Positions 6,590 through 9,753 of a stretch of 9,753 nt of DNA are shown piece after piece. The DNA lies in assembly GCA_937915925.1 (NCBI GenBank), contig CALGGM010000126.1, positions 1 to 9,753 of the forward strand, given 5' to 3'. Position numbers and translations under genes: made by a program. Source of the DNA: an uncultured Clostridia bacterium. GTDB taxonomy: Bacteria > Bacillota > Clostridia > Christensenellales > CAG-138. The stretch's first letter is position 1. Each line of letters starts with the position of its first letter. The notes below the pieces were generated by a model, which saw only the letters and a program-made list of their open reading frames with translations, was not told the DNA's origin and did not search any database.

Positions 6590-6620
6590 GTAGGGACGAC
6601 CATCGGTCGTCCGTTTTTTA
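6590..6620 (+). terminator. Class C REP with T-run, probable terminator
   Basis: GTAG (6590-6593) then the perfect hairpin GGACGACC-ATC-GGTCGTCC (6594-6612), then GTTTTTTATT. It is a REP element by form and a rho-independent terminator by function in the plus direction. It lies 300 bases after the metallophosphoesterase stop, with no better terminator in between, and 58 bases before the TTGACA of the sigma operon. Confidence 0.65.
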
Positions 6621-6677
6621 TTGACCGGCGCAAAGCGATCGACGCACTTCCCGCATTTCCCATTTCTTAACCCCTTA

Positions 6678-6709
6678 TTGACAAATCCGACGCATTTATG
6701 CGGTATGAT
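6678..6709 (+). promoter_or_regulatory. Candidate promoter of the sigma factor operon
   Basis: TTGACA (6678-6683) and TATGAT (6704-6709) are both good boxes but 20 bases apart, longer than the usual 16-18. Either the true pair involves only one of them, or activation needs help. ECF sigma genes often read their own promoter; an AAC-containing -35 at 6669 and a CGAC near 6688 are possible but too weak to call. Confidence 0.4.
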
Positions 6710-6752
6710 AAGAAAAACACAACCGAATCATGAAAATCCCCCTCTTTTTAGG

Positions 6753-6766
6753 TGTAAGGTCTTACA
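6753..6766 (+). promoter_or_regulatory. Perfect dyad in the sigma operon leader
   Basis: TGTAAG-GT-CTTACA is a perfect inverted repeat with a two-base centre. It lies in the leader between the candidate promoter and the ATG at 6780, just upstream of the ribosome site. It could be an operator or an mRNA hairpin; the short length means chance is possible. Confidence 0.35.
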
Positions 6767-6779
6767 GAAGGTTGGAGCT

Positions 6780-7286
6780 ATGAAACAGGATTATTTTGAC
6801 AGGATCTATGAAAAGACATACCGCCCGCTGCTGCACTACGCGATCGTGCATCTTTCGGATCCGTTGGACGCCGAGGACGCGCTGCAGAACGTCTTTGTCG
6901 CGTTTTATCGGCGCATCGAATCGCGCGGGCACGCCGACATCCTCGCCCCGCAGGCGTTTCTTCTGAAGATGCTCAAGCGCGAGATCATCGCGCATTACGC
7001 CGAGCGCAGCGCGGTCGAAACGGAACCGCTGGAGGACGACGTCGCCGCCGACCCGCTCTCCTTTGAGGACGCCGCCGAAGCGCGCATTATGGCGGGTCAG
7101 GTGTTCGACGCCGCAAGAACGCTTTCGAAGGACGCCTACCGCGTCTTCGTGCTGTACTACGGCTTCGAGCGTTCCGTCGCAGAGATCGCGAAGGAAATGC
7201 AGCTTTCCGAGGAAGCCGTGAAGAGCCGCCTGTTCCGCGGCAGAAACGCCGTGCGCCGCATGCTGACGCACGGAACAAACCATTGA
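6780..7286 (+). CDS. ECF-family RNA polymerase sigma factor
   Basis: A 168-residue sigma-70 factor of the extracytoplasmic-function type, which directs RNA polymerase to a small set of stress or surface promoters. Region 2 spans about residues 1-75 with the core-binding motif DAEDALQNVFVAFYRRI (30-46). An acidic linker (77-100) follows. Region 4 spans about 115-165, with the helix-turn-helix SVAEIAKEMQLSEEAVKSRLFRGR (132-155; the sequence is given here in two parts: SVAEIAKEMQLSEE and AVKSRLFRGR). The start at 6780 is chosen because the protein opens at the usual place for the family, with AAGG and GGAG upstream; the open frame to 6621 would cross the promoter. An overlapping 17-codon frame ends at this start. 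It is followed 15 bases later by the membrane partner gene. Confidence 0.93.
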   Translation: MKQDYFDRIYEKTYRPLLHYAIVHLSDPLDAEDALQNVFVAFYRRIESRGHADILAPQAFLLKMLKREIIAHYAERSAVETEPLEDDVAADPLSFEDAAEARIMAGQVFDAARTLSKDAYRVFVLYYGFERSVAEIAKEMQLSEEAVKSRLFRGRNAVRRMLTHGTNH

Positions 7287-7301
7287 AATGAGGTATCGAT
7301 C

Positions 7302-8930
7302 ATGAACGAAAAACGGTTTTTCCATACCGCGCTCGAGAGGGATCTTTTGAGCGGCAAGAAACAAAAACAGCGGCTCGACGCCGTTTTGAACGCGTCCGTC
7401 GCCATCCCTATGCCCGCGGCGAAGTCCTCCGCCGACACGGCGCGAACCTCTTCTTTACGCCGTTGGCTCGCCGTGCCTGCCGTCGCCGTGCTGCTCGTGC
7501 TGACGGTTGCGATCGGCTCGGTCGTGTTCTCACGCAGAAACCGACCCGAACAGGCGGCGCAGCCCGTCCCGGCGGAACCGGGCTTTTCGAACGAGCTGAT
7601 CCCATGGGCGACACAGCCGCCGATCGAACGGCTCATCAAGGAGGAAGGCACGGAAATCCGGCTGATTCCGGAGATCGACACGGAGGGACGCATCGATCAG
7701 GCGCGGCAGAACCAACTGCATCTTTCCCCGATCGACGAAGCGGACTGGGGTTGGCTCAAGGAAACGACAGCTTCCGTAAGCGAGCTGTCCGTGACGACCG
7801 CAAGCATCTCGTGGACGACCGAGCTGCGGGTGCCGAAAGGCAATTTTCAGCAGAACCCGTTTCTCGATGCGGTGCATGTCATGCGCAACGAAAGCCGCTG
7901 CTTCTTCTATAACGCAGACGGGCTGATGACCGACGACGAGGGCGCGGAGCTGGTCGATTTCAAAGCGCCGCCCGAGATCACCTACGGCGAGGAGGACGGC
8001 GCGTGGGTCATGCGGATCCCGGAGATCTGCGCGATGCCGCAGGTGTACGATCAGTTCCCCAACACGCTGCCGCCGACCGGGGACGTGACGGTGCGCTCGC
8101 TCCTGCTGCTGCTTGATCCCGACGCGGACGCATCCGACGTCTACGTGCTGATGGTCAACGAGGACGAACAGAACGGTCAAAGGACGTATCTTGTCGGCAG
8201 AAATGAATCGCTGCCCGCGGCGACGGTCGGCGTGCTCGAACAGACGTTTACCTTTGACGCCGAAGCGCTTCTGAACATCGCCGATCCGATCCATATCGAC
8301 GTGCCGCTGTCCGGTGAAACCGTGCTGACAGTGCACAGGGAAACGGGCTTTCAAAACGAGCACGTCTCGCTCGACGACGTGACGCTTGACGCGGAGATCC
8401 ATTACACCAAGACCGGCGTGTTCGTAATCCTCACGGTCAGCGAGGCGGGAACGCTTTCCAACACGCAGGTGGATGCGCTGTATCAGGCGATGAACGGCGG
8501 TCCTACGGGCGGGCATTTCTCCGCAGGATGCAGGAGCGCCGCAGGCTCGCTGCAGGTGTGGTGCGTCAGCCGCGCGTTCTGGGGGCATACGAAGCTCGCC
8601 CGGTATGAGATCGGTCTTGTGCCGTCGCAGTACGACGAAGCGGGACAGTTGGTGCTTTCGATCCGCGCGACCTATGCAACCGGTAAGGAGGGCGACGATC
8701 CGCGCGACGACTGGTCGTGGACCGCAAAGGATATGGAGGGCGGCAAAATGCCGGAGCTGATGACAAAGGCGGTTCCGATCGCATCGGTCACGATCCCGCT
8801 GCCCGGCGTTTCGCCTCTGAACATGCCGAATCCCCTGCCCTCTCCCGAGCCCACCGCCTGCCCGCCGACCGAGGCGCCGTCGATTTCGAACGAAGACGAG
8901 TTCGTCCCGATCGCCCCATTCGAGCCGTAA
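7302..8930 (+). CDS. Single-pass membrane protein, probable anti-sigma or sensor partner
   Basis: A 542-residue protein with a short cytoplasmic N-terminus (1-54), one transmembrane helix (about 55-76, WLAVPAVAVLLVLTVAIGSV) and a large outside domain (about 90-495) rich in predicted beta strands. It ends in a Pro-rich tail (about 497-542, PLPSPEPTACPPTEAP). I do not recognise the outside domain. The position directly after an ECF sigma gene, with GAGG before the ATG, and the cytosol-helix-ectodomain layout make an anti-sigma or sensor role the best inference. The N-terminus (MNEKRFFHTALERDLLSGKK) has no HxxxCxxC zinc motif, so it is not a classic zinc anti-sigma factor. It could equally be a surface protein controlled by the sigma factor. 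It ends in TAA. Confidence 0.8.
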   Translation: MNEKRFFHTALERDLLSGKKQKQRLDAVLNASVAIPMPAAKSSADTARTSSLRRWLAVPAVAVLLVLTVAIGSVVFSRRNRPEQAAQPVPAEPGFSNELIPWATQPPIERLIKEEGTEIRLIPEIDTEGRIDQARQNQLHLSPIDEADWGWLKETTASVSELSVTTASISWTTELRVPKGNFQQNPFLDAVHVMRNESRCFFYNADGLMTDDEGAELVDFKAPPEITYGEEDGAWVMRIPEICAMPQVYDQFPNTLPPTGDVTVRSLLLLLDPDADASDVYVLMVNEDEQNGQRTYLVGRNESLPAATVGVLEQTFTFDAEALLNIADPIHIDVPLSGETVLTVHRETGFQNEHVSLDDVTLDAEIHYTKTGVFVILTVSEAGTLSNTQVDALYQAMNGGPTGGHFSAGCRSAAGSLQVWCVSRAFWGHTKLARYEIGLVPSQYDEAGQLVLSIRATYATGKEGDDPRDDWSWTAKDMEGGKMPELMTKAVPIASVTIPLPGVSPLNMPNPLPSPEPTACPPTEAPSISNEDEFVPIAPFEP

Positions 8931-8944
8931 CGCAGAGCGGGAAA

Positions 8945-8990
8945 ATGCGATCCGCCTCACGGAAATGTTATCCCGTGGGGAGGATCGCAT
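8945..8990. repeat. Long inverted repeat made of two decayed class A halves
   Basis: ATGCGATCCGCCTCACGG (8945-8962) pairs with CCCGTGGGGAGGATCGCAT (8972-8990), 16 of 18 positions. The two arms look like two class A copies facing each other: the left reads as GATGCGATCCGCCCCTACGG with changes, the right as its reverse complement. It lies 14 bases after the stop of the membrane partner gene. There is no T-run, so a terminator role is less likely than for the next element. Confidence 0.6.
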
Positions 8991-9010
8991 CCACCCTGTT
9001 CCCAATTATT

Positions 9011-9039
9011 GTAGGGGCGGATCGCATCCGCCCGTTTTT
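9011..9039 (+). terminator. Class A REP with T-run, probable terminator
   Basis: GTAG (9011-9014), then the perfect hairpin GGGCGGAT-CGC-ATCCGCCC (9015-9033), then GTTTTTG. In the plus direction it has the form of a rho-independent terminator for the sigma operon, 80 bases past the stop codon. It also sits nine bases beyond the 3' end of the RAYT pseudogene, which runs toward it, so it is also the REP flanking that gene. Confidence 0.7.
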
Positions 9040-9047
9040 GTACCGTA

Positions 9048-9560
9048 TCAACGGTAAAAACAATCGCTTTCCCAATTTGCGGGATTGTTCTCTATATACG
9101 TCCAAATACGCTGCCAATCGGCTTCGTCGCGAATGATATGATCGTGAAACGATTTCTGTCAAATGGCTTTTCCGATCTCTTTCGAAACGCGCCGTTTTGT
9201 TTGCCCGACAATATCGGAAACGGTTTTTACAGAGGGTTTATCCTGTTTTTCTGTCAATCGCAGCAACAGATGAACATGGTTCGGCATGATCGCATAATGA
9301 TCCACTGTGACGTTATGATATCGAACTGAAATGTCTTGAATTGCCCTGTCGACAATCCTTCCTTCCGCTGACAGGAACGGGCGGATGCGATCCGCCCCTA
9401 CGGGTTGGTAGGACAAAATTCTTGCGCGGATCATGGCTTCTGCTTCTTCACGCCAGAATAACGGATCGCCGTCACTGGTGCATACCGTTATAAAATATGC
9501 ACCGGCGGATCCGTAATCATATCCCTGCAACCGATTCTCTTTTCGTTTCGGATATTCCAT
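9048..9560 (-). pseudogene. REP-associated tyrosine transposase (RAYT), interrupted by TGA
   Basis: A Y1/HUH single-strand nuclease of the RAYT family, related to IS200/IS605 transposases, which are thought to process and spread REP hairpins. The start at 9560 (MEYPKRKENRLQGYDY) is typical of the family and has AAGGGG just upstream; the longer frame from 9638 lacks a ribosome site. The HUH motif is clear: MPNHVHLLL, H95 and H97. After residue 133 (KEIGKAI) an in-frame TGA (9159-9161) sits where the family normally has Trp (TGG). The same frame then continues 36 codons with the expected family ending (QKSFHDHIIRDEADWQRIW, then TYIENNPANW) to a TGA at 9048-9050. So one base change, not a frameshift, breaks it. 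The lost tail probably includes the catalytic-tyrosine helix. Residues 53-62 are encoded by an in-frame REP. Confidence 0.85.
9379..9401 (-). repeat. Class A REP inside the RAYT coding region
   Basis: The perfect core palindrome GGGCGGATGCGATCCGCCC (9379-9397) and CTAC (9398-9401) lie within the RAYT gene. Read with the gene, GTAG comes first and the element encodes VGADRIRPF in frame between ILSYQP and LSAEGRIV. It is identical in its 19-base core to the intergenic copy at 130-148 and to the reverse complement of the copy at 9015-9033. Confidence 0.85.
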
Positions 9561-9697
9561 GTTCCCCTTGATTTCTAAAACCCCGCCGCGGGAGCGTGCA
9601 GGCTGTTGAGAAGGTGTGTCAGAATTCGCGTTCTTCATGAAGGAGCTATACTAAGATGCGACTGAATGAAAACGCGGATAGTTTGCGGCGAAATCAT

Positions 9698-9749
9698 CAA
9701 AGGCGCTGTCTCAAAACAGTTTAACGAGCTGAGATGAGGCAGCGCTTTG
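9698..9749. terminator. Strong hairpin at the window end, possible two-way terminator
   Basis: CAAAGGCGCTGTCTCA (9698-9713) pairs with TGAGGCAGCGCTTTG (9735-9749) with one bulged G and one G-T pair, around a 21-base loop. On the plus strand it is followed by TTTG at the window edge; on the minus strand TTTGATGATTT follows. It could terminate a gene beyond the right edge or be the end of a mobile element. The 137 bases from 9561 to 9697 show no supported gene. Confidence 0.45.
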
Positions 9750-9753
9750 TTTG

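Larger units (their letters stand above)
6308..6677. other. Second gene-free repeat cluster
   Basis: There is no gene in this 370-base gap. It is filled almost end to end by palindromes, in order: class B REP, class E, class D REP, class E, class A REP and class C REP, each listed separately. It lies between the metallophosphoesterase and the sigma factor operon. The last element has a T-run and may end transcription before the sigma promoter. Confidence 0.75.

Noticed and set aside
7530..9005. 491-codon minus-strand open frame opposite the sigma partner gene
   Set aside because: Antisense shadow, rich in Arg, His and Asp with no motifs; the sense gene has a ribosome site, a membrane helix and an operon position.
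9159..9161. TGA reassigned to tryptophan
   Set aside because: The membrane protein, aminopeptidase, metallophosphoesterase and sigma genes all end naturally at TGA, and Trp is encoded by TGG.
8968..9162. Frameshift as the cause of the RAYT break
   Set aside because: The conserved RAYT ending continues in the original frame after the TGA; the overlapping open frame here is in a different frame and encodes unrelated residues.
9656..9724. 22-codon plus-strand frame (MRLNENADSLRR...) after AAGGAG at 9640
   Set aside because: Spacing to the ribosome site is long, the frame runs into the terminal hairpin and nothing supports expression.

Overview
The window looks like a chromosomal segment of a fairly GC-rich Clostridia-type Firmicute, probably a gut lineage of the Oscillospirales or Christensenellales kind. 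This is inferred from strong GGAGG-type ribosome sites, sigma-A-like TTGACA/TATAAT promoters, the families present (M29 aminopeptidase, DUF4003-like protein, ECF sigma with a membrane partner) and the dense GTAG-footed palindromes. No rRNA, tRNA, CRISPR array or phage module is visible. TGA, TAA and standard starts are used; several intact genes end in TGA.

Layout: (1) 1-616 has no gene and is packed with short palindromic repeats plus one long inverted repeat. (2) 617-4910, minus strand, holds three transcription units: a four-helix membrane protein with two copies of a 2-helix plus beta-domain module; a DUF4003-like protein followed 27 bases later by an M29 metallo-aminopeptidase, with a promoter at the front and a clear terminator at the end; and a carbon-nitrogen (nitrilase-type) hydrolase. 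(3) 5162-6307, plus strand and divergent from the hydrolase, encodes a membrane-anchored, Pro/Thr-linkered metallophosphoesterase. (4) 6308-6677 is a second repeat cluster. (5) 6780-8930 is a two-gene operon: an ECF sigma factor and a single-pass membrane protein that is its probable anti-sigma or sensor partner. (6) 9048-9560, minus strand, is a REP-associated tyrosine transposase (RAYT) gene broken by one in-frame TGA. The last 190 bases hold a strong hairpin and no supported gene.

The unifying theme is a REP/RAYT system. Eleven palindromes in the window carry, or show a decayed form of, the tetranucleotide GTAG placed directly at the foot of a hairpin. That is the architecture known for REP elements processed by RAYT (HUH/Y1) nucleases. 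The hairpin arms fall into four sequence classes while the GTAG foot is kept. One copy lies in frame inside the RAYT coding region and another lies just past its 3' end in opposite orientation. A second element class (called E here, two tandem hairpins) precedes a class A REP three times at exactly the same 54-base offset, which suggests a composite mobile unit. Copies oriented GTAG-first tend to be followed by T-runs and probably double as terminators.

All functional statements rest on reading motifs by eye; no database search was possible.
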